Source: Nocardiopsis chromatogenes YIM 90109 (GTDB lineage Bacteria > Actinomycetota > Actinomycetes > Streptosporangiales > Streptosporangiaceae). From it: a stretch of 33,393 nucleotides of DNA. Location of the stretch: NCBI RefSeq assembly GCF_000341185.1, contig NZ_ANBH01000147.1, positions 12,268 to 45,660 of the forward strand, given 5' to 3'. Position 1 is the stretch's first letter; every line of letters starts with the position of its first letter. The notes under the pieces are model-generated. The model was not told the origin of the DNA and ran no database searches. It saw nothing but the letters and a program-made list of their open reading frames with translations. This document shows positions 15,193 through 22,628 of this stretch, piece by piece. The translations under genes were made by a program, and so were the position numbers.

Positions 15193-15819
15193 TCACCCCT
15201 CGGAGGCCGGGTCCGCCGCCTCCCACACGAACCCGTCCGGGTCGGTGAACGTGCCCAGGTCCCCGCAGATCGTCAGGCGGTGGGACCCGGTCCCGCCGGG
15301 AGCCACGCCCGCGTTCTTGGCCAGGGCACGCCGCTTGTTCAGCCCGAACTTGATCGGGCTCCGCCCGGTGTCGAACTCCACGTACATGCTGCCGAAGCTC
15401 TTCGCGACGGCGAGCCCGCGCTCGACGTAGAACCGTTTGCTCGCGCCCACGTCGTCCGGTCCCAGCAGCAGGACGATGTCGTCGAACCGCCGGGCCGCCG
15501 GGGCCTTGTCCTTCTTGGCGGACGCCGCGATCGTCCAGACCGCACCGTCCGGCGCCCGCAGGGCGCCGCCGTAGCCCCAGAACGACTTCGTCGCGGGCTT
15601 GATCTCCTCCGCCCCGGCGTCGAGCGCGGCCCCGACGAGGAGGTCCACGTCGCCCGGCTGCGCAGCCGTGAGCGAGAGCGTGTACCCGCGGAACCCGTCC
15701 GTGGGCTCCTGCGCCTGACGGACACGGATCCGTCCGTCGAGCCCGAAGGCGGTGGAGTAGAACTTCTCGGCGGCCGCGGGGTCCGTCGCACCAAGGGTGA
15801 TGAAGTCGATGTTCGCCAT
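15193..15819 (-). CDS. Two-domain VOC/glyoxalase family protein
   Basis: A 208-residue protein with two VOC modules: residues about 3-100 (IDFITLGATDPAAAEKFYST to GGALRAPDGAVWTIAAS) and about 112-205 (FDDIVLLLGPDDVGASKRFY to GTFTDPDGFVWEAAD). This resembles the glyoxalase/bleomycin-resistance-like proteins common in actinobacteria; activity unknown. The ATG at 15819 is preceded by TAGCGT at 7 nt and no Shine-Dalgarno, matching a leaderless start. The promoter shares an exact 21-nt element with the single-domain VOC gene downstream, so the two are probably co-regulated although separated by 131 bp. Confidence 0.9.
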   Translation of the reverse strand: MANIDFITLGATDPAAAEKFYSTAFGLDGRIRVRQAQEPTDGFRGYTLSLTAAQPGDVDLLVGAALDAGAEEIKPATKSFWGYGGALRAPDGAVWTIAASAKKDKAPAARRFDDIVLLLGPDDVGASKRFYVERGLAVAKSFGSMYVEFDTGRSPIKFGLNKRRALAKNAGVAPGGTGSHRLTICGDLGTFTDPDGFVWEAADPASEG

Positions 15820-15826
15820 GTCCCCA

Positions 15827-15871
15827 ACGCTAGATGCGCGCCCATGACCAGCGCTTCTCGATTCCTGACCG
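15827..15871 (-). promoter_or_regulatory. VOC promoter 2 with shared 21-nt element
   Basis: Minus strand: the 21-nt element at 15851-15871 (identical to 15092-15112), an 18-nt spacer, TAGCGT (15832-15827), 7 nt, then the ATG at 15819. Confidence 0.7.
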
Positions 15872-15889
15872 ACACGCGCACGGGTCGCG

Positions 15890-15952
15890 GGGCCGGTGCA
15901 CCGGCCCTGCCGACCGAACGGCGGGCCGCTCGCGGTCCGAGCGGGCGGCCCG
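15890..15952 (-). terminator. Tandem hairpins downstream of the amidohydrolase operon
   Basis: GGGCCGGTGCACCGGCCC (15890-15907) is a perfect 18-bp palindrome. A second hairpin pairs 15922-15932 with 15938-15952, with a 4-nt bulge. They lie 100-160 bp past the last gene of the minus-strand CoA operon and before the VOC promoter, filling the 231-bp gap. Confidence 0.6.
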
Positions 15953-16050
15953 AAGGCGACGAGGGCGGCGCTCGCGCCACCCGATCCGCTCTGGAGCGCC
16001 CCTTTCACCGCACTGGATGCCCGGACGGCCGCCCCTGTGCCAGAGCGGCG

Positions 16051-16950
16051 TCATTCCCCGCCGTCGAGGCCGAGGAGGCGCGCCGCGTTGTGCTTCATGA
16101 TCAGCGGGCGCGCCTCCTCCGGGATGTCCAGGTCGGCGAAGGACTTCCGCCAGCGGTCGGGGGTGATCAGCGGGAAGTCCGACCCGAACAGCACCTTGTG
16201 CTTGAGGTAGCGCCCCGCCGCGCGGACCAGCGCCGTAGGGAAGTACCGGGGCAGCCATCCGGACAGGTCGATGGACACGTTGGCTTTGTGCGTCGCGATC
16301 GCGATCGCCTCGTCCGCCCACGGCACCGACGGGTGGGCCATGATGATCCGCAGCTCCGGGAAGGCCGCGGCGACGTCGTCGATGCGCATCGGGTCCGACA
16401 GCCGCAGCCGGATCCCGCGCCCGCCCGGCAGCCCGGCGCCGATGCCCGTCTGGCCGGTGTGGAACAGCACCACCGCCCCCACGTCCTGCAGGGCCTCGTA
16501 CAGCGGGTAGTGGGCGGTGTCGTCCGGGGCGAACCCCTGCAGGCTGGGGTGCAGCTTGATGCCGCGCACCCCGTACTCCTCGACGAGGCGCCGCGCCCGG
16601 TCCACGGCCGCCGTCCCCTTCAGCGGGTCCACCGACCCGAACGGCACGAGCACGTCGTTGTTGCGGGCCGCCGCCTCGGCGATCTCCTCGCTCGACAGCG
16701 CCGGGTGGCCGGTGGCCGTGGCGGCGTCGACGGTGAACACCACCGCCGCCATCGACCGGGCCCGGTAGTGCTCGGCGATCTGGTCGACGGTGGGCGTGCG
16801 CAGGTCCGTCGATTTGAAGTAGGCGGCCGAGGCGTCCATCAGCTCCGGGTCGAGGGAGTGGTGGCCGCAGGTGTCGGCCTCCACATGGGTGTGGACGTCG
16901 ATGGCCTCGACGGCGTCCAGGTCGATGGCGGGCTCATAGCGTGTGGGCAC
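16051..16950 (-). CDS. Amidohydrolase-superfamily hydrolase (possible aryl beta-ketoacyl-CoA hydrolase)
   Basis: A 299-residue TIM-barrel hydrolase of the Amidohydro_2 type. Metal and catalytic positions are visible: H20 and H22 (AIDVHTHVE), K132 and H134 (GIKLHPSLQ), H164 (LFHTGQTG), H206 (IIMAHPSVPW) and D258 (LFGSDFPLITPDRW). In the Rhodococcus p-hydroxycinnamate (cou) pathway a protein of this superfamily hydrolyses 4-hydroxyphenyl-beta-ketoacyl-CoA to the aromatic acid and acetyl-CoA; the upstream ligase-hydratase and dehydrogenase genes make that role likely here. The GTG at 16950 has GGAGGACC just upstream. It is the last gene of the minus-strand operon, 44 nt after the dehydrogenase. 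Family confident; substrate inferred from context. Confidence 0.88.
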   Translation of the reverse strand: MPTRYEPAIDLDAVEAIDVHTHVEADTCGHHSLDPELMDASAAYFKSTDLRTPTVDQIAEHYRARSMAAVVFTVDAATATGHPALSSEEIAEAAARNNDVLVPFGSVDPLKGTAAVDRARRLVEEYGVRGIKLHPSLQGFAPDDTAHYPLYEALQDVGAVVLFHTGQTGIGAGLPGGRGIRLRLSDPMRIDDVAAAFPELRIIMAHPSVPWADEAIAIATHKANVSIDLSGWLPRYFPTALVRAAGRYLKHKVLFGSDFPLITPDRWRKSFADLDIPEEARPLIMKHNAARLLGLDGGE

Positions 16951-16994
16951 GGTGGTCCTCCGGAAGTAGGCGGGGCGGAAGGGCGGGGAGGGGG

Positions 16995-17993
16995 TCAGGG
17001 CAGCGAACGGCCCGCGTCGCGCTTGTCCTGGAGCAGGCGCACCAGCAGGGCGTCGCGCACGGCGGACAGTTCGTCGGCGCCGCGGTCCCCGACCTCCCGG
17101 TCCACCCCGTCCACCAAGAGCGACACCAGTTCCGGACTCAGGCGGGCGTCCCGCAGGTCGTCCATCCACTCCTGGGCGGGCGGCCCCAAGTGCTCCAGGG
17201 TGTGCGCCATTCCGCCGGGGCCGCCCCCGAGGTGCTGGCCGAGCAGTGGCCCCAGCAGGGCCCACCGGAGCCCGGGGCCGTTCGTGATCGCGGCGTCGAC
17301 GTCGGCGACGGTCGCCACGCCCCGCTCGACGAGCGAGTACGCCTCCCGCCACAGCGCCGCCTGCAACCGGTTGGCCAGGTGGCCGGGGACCTCCCGCCGC
17401 ACGCGCACCGGCCGCTTGCCCAGCGACCGGTAGAAGTCGCACGCGCGCTCGGCGGTCTCGTCGGCGGTGTGCGCGTTGCCCACCACCTCGACCAGCGGGA
17501 TGACCGGCACCGGGTGGAACGGGTGCCCGACGACCACCCGTCCCGGCGCGCTCGTGCACTCGGCGGCGAGCGCGCTCGGCATGGTGCCGGACGTGCTGGA
17601 CGCGATCACCACTTCAGGGGAGAGGCGCTCGTCGAGCCAGGCGGCCAGCCGGGACTTGAATCCGGGGTCCTCGGGGCCGCTCTCCTGGACCCAGACGGCT
17701 CCGTCGAGGGCGGCTTCGAGGCCGCCGCCGGTGTCGTGGACGACGTGCAGGCGCGACTCCCAGCCGTCCAGGTCGCCGCCCAGGCTCTCGACGGCGTGTC
17801 GGTTCTGCCGGACGTGCCGGGCGACCTCGTCCGCGCCGACCGCCGGATCGGCCAGGACGACGCGGTGCCCGTGCGCGAGGAGCTGCACGGCCCAGCCCTT
17901 GCCGATGACCCCGCCGCCGACCAGGAGGACGTGCCCGTCGGCCCGCTGCCCGTTTCGTCCCGCCGCGCTCCCAATGTTTCCCGTGAAACTCAC
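16995..17993 (-). CDS. 3-hydroxyacyl-CoA dehydrogenase
   Basis: A 332-residue NAD-dependent dehydrogenase. The Rossmann loop GGGVIGKG is at 26-33. The SSTSGTMPS segment (132-140) and GHPFHPVPVIPLVEVV (156-171) correspond to the catalytic Ser and His (H157) region of the 3-hydroxyacyl-CoA and L-carnitine dehydrogenase family. The helical C-terminal domain begins at about 195 (GHLANRLQAALWREAYSLVE). It would oxidise the beta-hydroxyacyl-CoA made by the hydratase. The GTG at 17993 overlaps the upstream synthetase stop (GTGA). A carnitine-type substrate is an alternative reading of the family, but the neighbouring hydratase and amidohydrolase favour a CoA ester. Confidence 0.9.
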   Translation of the reverse strand: MSFTGNIGSAAGRNGQRADGHVLLVGGGVIGKGWAVQLLAHGHRVVLADPAVGADEVARHVRQNRHAVESLGGDLDGWESRLHVVHDTGGGLEAALDGAVWVQESGPEDPGFKSRLAAWLDERLSPEVVIASSTSGTMPSALAAECTSAPGRVVVGHPFHPVPVIPLVEVVGNAHTADETAERACDFYRSLGKRPVRVRREVPGHLANRLQAALWREAYSLVERGVATVADVDAAITNGPGLRWALLGPLLGQHLGGGPGGMAHTLEHLGPPAQEWMDDLRDARLSPELVSLLVDGVDREVGDRGADELSAVRDALLVRLLQDKRDAGRSLP

Positions 17994-20050
17994 CCGGCCG
18001 ACCTCCCCTCGGCCCGTGCCATCTCCTCGGACCGCGCCATCTCCTCGAAGGGGTCCAGCGCCGCCTCGTCCGCCGCCACGCCCGGCGGTGCGGCTTCGGC
18101 GCGCGGATGCCCCTGGAGCATCCGTTTCACCGGGACCTCCAGCTTCTTTCCGGTCCGGTTGCGCGGGACGGCCGGAACCTCCACCACCTCATCGGGCACG
18201 TGGCGCGGGGACAGCGCCGCACGGACCGCCGCGGTGATCCGGGCGCGCCCGTCCTCGTCCAGCGGCGTACGCACGACGACGAACAGGATCAGGCGCCCCA
18301 TGCCGCCGCCACCGCCACCGGGACCGTCCTCCAGGTGCACGACCAGACTGTCCTCGACCCCGTCCAGCTCCTCCACCACGCCGTAGAACTCGGCCGTGCC
18401 CAACCGGACCCCGCCGCGGTTGAGGGTGGCGTCCGAGCGCCCGGCCACCGTGCAGCCGCCGTCGGCGTCGAAGCGGACCCAGTCGCCGTGCCGCCACACA
18501 CCGGGGTAGTGCGCGAAGTAGGCGTCCCGGTAGCGGGTCCCGTCGTCGCCCCAGAACCCCACCGGCATCGACGGCATGGGGCGGGTGACCACCAGTTCGC
18601 CCAGTTCCCCGGTGACCCGGCGCCCCCGGTCGTCCCAGGCCTCGGCGCGCACCCCCAGGCACGGCCCGGCGATCGCCCCCTCCCGCACCGGCTGGGCGGG
18701 CCCGCCCTGCACCAGTCCGGTGCACACGTCGGTGCCGCCGCTGCCCACGTTGAGCAGCGCGTCCGGGAAGCGGTCGAGCACCCACCGGTACCCCTCGGGC
18801 GGCAGCGGGGAGCCCGCCGCCGCGATCTGCCGCACCGACGACAGGTCGTGCGCGCCCGCCGGGTCCCGCCCGTCGGCGCGGCACCGCATCAGGTAGCCGG
18901 GGCTGGCGCCGACCACCGTGGCGCGCGTCCGCGCGGCCAGCCGCCATTGCAGCTCGGGGTCGGGGCGCAGCGGGTCACCGTCGATCAGGACCGCACCGGC
19001 GCGCACCAGCAGGGCCGACACGAGGGCGTTCCACATCATCCAGGCGGTGGTGGTGTACCAGAGCAGGCGGTCACCCGGCCCCAGGTCCCAGCTGAGCGCG
19101 TGGTTCTTCAGGTGCTCCACGAGGATGCCGCCGTGCCCGTGCACGATCGGCTTGGGCGCCCCGGTGGTGCCGGAGGAGAACAGGACGAAGAGGGGATGGT
19201 CGAAGGGCACGTCCGTGTACGCGGGGGCGGCCGGATCCGGGGAGGCGGTGAGCTCCGACCAGTCCGTCCAGTCCGGCCGCGCCGACCCGTCCGCGCGTGC
19301 GGGCGGCACTCCGGGCGGCGCTGCGGGGGGCCGGTCGAACTCCCCGTAGGGCACGTGCACGGCGGCGCGGAGACCGGGCAGCCCGGCCGCGATCGCCGCC
19401 AGTTCCGCGGAGCGGTCGATCCGCTTCGTGCCGTACCTGTACCCGCTCACGCCGATGAGCACGGTCGGCTCCAGCTGCCCGAAACGGTCCAGGACCCCGC
19501 GCGCGCCGAACTCCGGGGCGCACGAGGCCCACACCGCCCCCAGGGACGCCGTCGCCAGGAACGCCACGACCGCCTCGGGGACGGAGGGCAGATAGCCGAC
19601 GACGCGGTCGCCTTCGCGGACGCCGAGGCGCCGCAGCCCCGCGCGCGCATGCGCGACCTTCTCCCGCAGCTCACCGAAGCCGATACGGATCTCGTCCCGC
19701 GTCTGCGAGTAGGCGAACAGGGCGGTGTCCCCGTCGCGCTGCCGCGCGGGGTCGGCGTCCTCCAGCAGGTGGCGGGCGTAGTTGATGCGCGCCCCGGGGA
19801 ACCAGCGGGCGCCGGGCATGGCCTCCTCCGCCAGGGCGGGCCCCGGGTCGGTCGTGCTGCGCACGCCGAAGTGGTCCCAGACCTGCGCCCAGAACTCGGA
19901 GGGCCGGTCCACCGACCAGTGCCACAGCTCCGGGTAGCCGTCGATGCGCAGCCCGTGGGCCTCCTCGGCGCGGTGTGCGAAGGAGCCGATCCGGGTCGTG
20001 GTCTTCCAGTCCTCGCGCGGTGCGCGCAGCACGCGTCCGGTCGCGGTCAC
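17990..20050 (-). CDS. Acetoacetyl-CoA synthetase-like acyl-CoA ligase
   Basis: A 686-residue adenylate-forming enzyme with the extended N-terminus (YPELWHWSVDRPSEFWAQVW) typical of acetyl/acetoacetyl-CoA synthetases. ATP loop LFSSGTTGAPKPIVHGHGG at 290-308; WYTTTAWMMWNALVS, GGTDVC and the catalytic lysine region NRTGKKLEVPVKR (631-643) are present. Acetoacetyl-CoA synthetases are about 650 residues; the slight excess is a Glu/Ala-rich tail. It may activate acetoacetate, or a beta-keto acid generated by the pathway. GTG 20050 overlaps the stop of the ligase-hydratase fusion (GTGA). Why the operon needs a second ligase is not clear from sequence. Confidence 0.9.
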   Translation of the reverse strand: MTATGRVLRAPREDWKTTTRIGSFAHRAEEAHGLRIDGYPELWHWSVDRPSEFWAQVWDHFGVRSTTDPGPALAEEAMPGARWFPGARINYARHLLEDADPARQRDGDTALFAYSQTRDEIRIGFGELREKVAHARAGLRRLGVREGDRVVGYLPSVPEAVVAFLATASLGAVWASCAPEFGARGVLDRFGQLEPTVLIGVSGYRYGTKRIDRSAELAAIAAGLPGLRAAVHVPYGEFDRPPAAPPGVPPARADGSARPDWTDWSELTASPDPAAPAYTDVPFDHPLFVLFSSGTTGAPKPIVHGHGGILVEHLKNHALSWDLGPGDRLLWYTTTAWMMWNALVSALLVRAGAVLIDGDPLRPDPELQWRLAARTRATVVGASPGYLMRCRADGRDPAGAHDLSSVRQIAAAGSPLPPEGYRWVLDRFPDALLNVGSGGTDVCTGLVQGGPAQPVREGAIAGPCLGVRAEAWDDRGRRVTGELGELVVTRPMPSMPVGFWGDDGTRYRDAYFAHYPGVWRHGDWVRFDADGGCTVAGRSDATLNRGGVRLGTAEFYGVVEELDGVEDSLVVHLEDGPGGGGGGMGRLILFVVVRTPLDEDGRARITAAVRAALSPRHVPDEVVEVPAVPRNRTGKKLEVPVKRMLQGHPRAEAAPPGVAADEAALDPFEEMARSEEMARAEGRSAG

Positions 20051-22482
20051 TCGTCCTCTCCCTTCGTCCGCGCGTTCCGCTGGACCTTGGCCGCGCGCTT
20101 GCGCAGGAAGTCCTCCATCCGGCGCTGCGCCTCGGCGCTGCTCGACGCGGCCGAGGCCATCAGCGCCTCGGTGAGGTACCCCAGCTCGGGGGCGGCCTCG
20201 GCGATCCGGGGCAGCGCCTCGACCACGGCGAAGTTGGTGAGCGGGGCGTTGGCGGCGGCCGCCTCGGCCAGCGCGACGGCGCGCTCCAGCGCCCCGCCCT
20301 CCGGCTCCAGGTACTGCGTCAGCCCGGCCGCCGCGCCCTCCTCGGCGTCCAGCACCCGCCCGGTGAGCATCAGGTCGGCCATCCGGTGCGCACCGATCAG
20401 CCGGGGCAGCCGAACCGACCCGCCGCCGCCGACGAACAGGCCCCGCTGCCCCTCCGGGAGGGCGTAGAAGGCGGTGCGGTCGGCCACCCGGATGTGCGCG
20501 GCGGCGGCCAGTTCCATTCCGCCGCCGACCACCGCGCCCTTGAGCGCGGCCACCACCGGCAGCCCGCCCCGCTCCACCGACGCGAACGCCCTGTGCCACA
20601 TGCGCGAGTGCCGCAGGGCGCCCTCGACGTCGCGGCCGCCCAGCTCGGACAGGTCCAGCCCGGCGCAGAAGTGGCCGCCCTCGGCGTCCAGCACCGCCGC
20701 GCGCGCCCAGGCGGGCGGCTCGGCGAAGAACCGGCCGATCCCGGTGACGGTGGCGTCGTCCAGCGCGTTGCGCTTGGCCGCACGGCACAGCCGCAGCACG
20801 GCGACCGCACCGCGGCGCTCAACCTCCAGCGACCCGGGCAGGGCGGGGGCGGGAGCGGCCGGCGCCGGCCCCCCGGCGGAGCCGCCCGCGCGGGCCCGCA
20901 GCCGGTGCCGCAGGACCTTGCCGGAGGCGGTGCGCGGGAGCTCGTCGACGAACACGACCTCTTTGGGGAGCTTGAAGCGGGCCAGCCGGGCCTCCAGGTG
21001 CTCCCGGATCGGCGCGGGGTCGGCCGCCACCCCGGGGGCGGCCTCGATGAAGGCGACCCCGGCCTCGCCCCAGCGCTCGTCCGGGCGGCCGACGACCGCC
21101 GCCGCTGCCACCTGGGGCAGTTCGCTCAGCACCGCTTCGACCTCGGCGGGGTAGACGTTCTCCCCGCCGGAGATGTACACGTCCTTGACCCGGTCGACCA
21201 CGTGCAGCAGGCCGTCGCCCGCCCGCACCGCGTCGCCCGTGCGGAACCAGTCGCCGGGCCCGCCCGGGGCGCCGCCGTCGGTGAGGAACCCGGCCTCCTC
21301 CACCGGCCGGTTCCAGTAGCCGGGGAACACGTTCGGCCCGCGGACCAGCAGCTCCCCGGTCCCACCGCCGTCGGCCGGGGCCGGGCGCCCGTCCGGCCCG
21401 AGGAGGGCGGTGTCGGTGAAGAAGTGCGGAGCGCCCGCGGACGGGGCGCCGTCGGGGAGCGCGGCCTCCATGGACACCCCGGGGGCCGCCTCGGTCATCC
21501 CGTACCCCTGGTGGACGGGAACCCCGCGCCGCCGCCATCGGGCGGCGACATGGGCGGGCATCGGCGAGCCCCCGTAGAGGACCAGCCGCAGCGAGGACAG
21601 GTCGGCTTCGGACCAGCCGGGGTCCTCGGCCATCATCCGCATCATCGTGGGCACGCAGGAGAAGCACGTGGCCCGGCGCTCTTCGATGAGGGACAGGACG
21701 GCCGCCGGGTCGAAGCGCGGGACCACCTCGACCGTTCCGCCCTTGAGGAGCAGCGGGAGGGAGATCTGGCCCAGGCCCACCGCGTGGAACAGGGGCGCGA
21801 TGCAGAGCCCGAGGTCGGTGCTGGTGAAGTCCAGGTGGACGAGCTGGTTGACGGTGTTCCAGGTCAGGTTGGCGTGGGTGAGGACCGCCGCCTTGGGGCG
21901 GCCCGTGGTGCCCGACGTGTAGAGGAACAGCGCGGGGTCGTCCATGGACACCGCTTCGCGCGGGGCCGCGTCGGACCCGGCCTCGGACGCCGACGGGGAC
22001 GGGGCCGCGGCCTGCGCGTGCCCTTCCCCTGCCAGCTCGTCGTAGGAGAGGTGGTGGCGCAGTTCCCGGTGCGGGGAGGCGAGCGCGCGCAGGCGCTCGT
22101 CCGGTTCCTCGCCGCCGGGGCCGACGACCAGGACCGATGCCCCGCTGTCGGCGAGCATGTAGTCCAGCTCCGCCGCGGCCAGCCGGTGGTTGAGCGGCAC
22201 GAAGACCGCCCCCGCGCGTTGGGCGGCGAACATCGTCTCGAACGTGGCGGTGTCGTTGAGCCCGAGGTAGGCGACGCGGTCGCCGTGCCGCACGCCGAGC
22301 CCGGCCAGCACCTCCGCCAGGCGGTCGGTGCGGTCGGCCAGTTCCCGGTAGGTGAGTGCCCGCCCGCCCTGGCGGAGGGCGACGGCACCGGGCGAGATAC
22401 GGGCACGGCGGCGGGGCCAGGAACCGATCCCCGCGCCGGGCGTGAGGGGCGGGTGCGTGAGAGGGGGGTAGTTCTCATCCAC
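20047..22482 (-). CDS. Fused acyl-CoA ligase / enoyl-CoA hydratase
   Basis: An 811-residue two-domain protein. Residues 1-530 are an ANL-family CoA ligase: YTSGTTGRPKAAVLTHANL (188-206), YGMTEAAPGV (327-336), DWFRTGDA (411-418), GGENVYPAEVE and the catalytic lysine K522 (RTASGKVLRHRLR). A 20-residue Gly/Ala/Pro linker (532-550) follows. Residues 551-811 are a crotonase-fold hydratase: CAGLDLSEL, VVGGGMEL with E657, and LPEGQRGLF with E677, so both catalytic glutamates of enoyl-CoA hydratase are kept. In known hydroxycinnamate pathways these are two separate proteins (CouL/CouM or Fcs/Ech types). The GTG at 22482 has no ribosome site but follows TATTGT by 6 nt. First gene of the operon, GTGA-coupled to the next. 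Confidence 0.93.
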   Translation of the reverse strand: MDENYPPLTHPPLTPGAGIGSWPRRRARISPGAVALRQGGRALTYRELADRTDRLAEVLAGLGVRHGDRVAYLGLNDTATFETMFAAQRAGAVFVPLNHRLAAAELDYMLADSGASVLVVGPGGEEPDERLRALASPHRELRHHLSYDELAGEGHAQAAAPSPSASEAGSDAAPREAVSMDDPALFLYTSGTTGRPKAAVLTHANLTWNTVNQLVHLDFTSTDLGLCIAPLFHAVGLGQISLPLLLKGGTVEVVPRFDPAAVLSLIEERRATCFSCVPTMMRMMAEDPGWSEADLSSLRLVLYGGSPMPAHVAARWRRRGVPVHQGYGMTEAAPGVSMEAALPDGAPSAGAPHFFTDTALLGPDGRPAPADGGGTGELLVRGPNVFPGYWNRPVEEAGFLTDGGAPGGPGDWFRTGDAVRAGDGLLHVVDRVKDVYISGGENVYPAEVEAVLSELPQVAAAAVVGRPDERWGEAGVAFIEAAPGVAADPAPIREHLEARLARFKLPKEVVFVDELPRTASGKVLRHRLRARAGGSAGGPAPAAPAPALPGSLEVERRGAVAVLRLCRAAKRNALDDATVTGIGRFFAEPPAWARAAVLDAEGGHFCAGLDLSELGGRDVEGALRHSRMWHRAFASVERGGLPVVAALKGAVVGGGMELAAAAHIRVADRTAFYALPEGQRGLFVGGGGSVRLPRLIGAHRMADLMLTGRVLDAEEGAAAGLTQYLEPEGGALERAVALAEAAAANAPLTNFAVVEALPRIAEAAPELGYLTEALMASAASSSAEAQRRMEDFLRKRAAKVQRNARTKGEDE

Positions 22483-22488
22483 GCCAGA

Positions 22489-22510
22489 ACAATATCAATT
22501 TACCTGATAT
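22489..22510 (-). promoter_or_regulatory. CoA-operon promoter with overlapping operator
   Basis: On the minus strand TATTGT (22494-22489) lies 6 nt before the GTG at 22482, a leaderless layout. The inverted repeat ATATCAATTTACCTGATAT (22492-22510; arms ATATCA/TGATAT) overlaps the -10 box and spacer, ideal for repression. The half-site ATATCAAT recurs inverted at 24530-24537 near the MarR gene. Confidence 0.65.
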
Positions 22511-22560
22511 ACGAGGAAGGGGTGAAGGAGAGAAAACTGCGGTTCCCCTGACAGGAGAGA

Positions 22561-22571
22561 CAGGAAACCTG
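22561..22571. promoter_or_regulatory. CAGGAAACCTG site, shared with MarR promoter
   Basis: CAGGAAACCTG is the exact reverse complement of the site at 24611-24621 upstream of the MarR gene. It lies about 80 bp upstream of the ligase-hydratase start and 58 bp after the CocE-type hydrolase stop. Confidence 0.55.
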
Positions 22572-22628
22572 CCATAATCATCCTTCACCCCCTGATCCGG
22601 CGCAGGAACGGCGCTCCGGCCCGGCGCC

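Noticed and set aside
18107-20467. Plus-strand frame of 786 codons opposite the acetoacetyl-CoA synthetase gene
   Set aside because: Composition is typical of an antisense GC-rich shadow (Arg/Gly/His/Pro), while the minus strand encodes a full set of ligase motifs.
20051-20788. Extension of the synthetase frame upstream to 20788
   Set aside because: It lies within the hydratase-encoding part of the fusion gene in another frame and is not protein-like; the GTG at 20050 gives the normal N-terminus.
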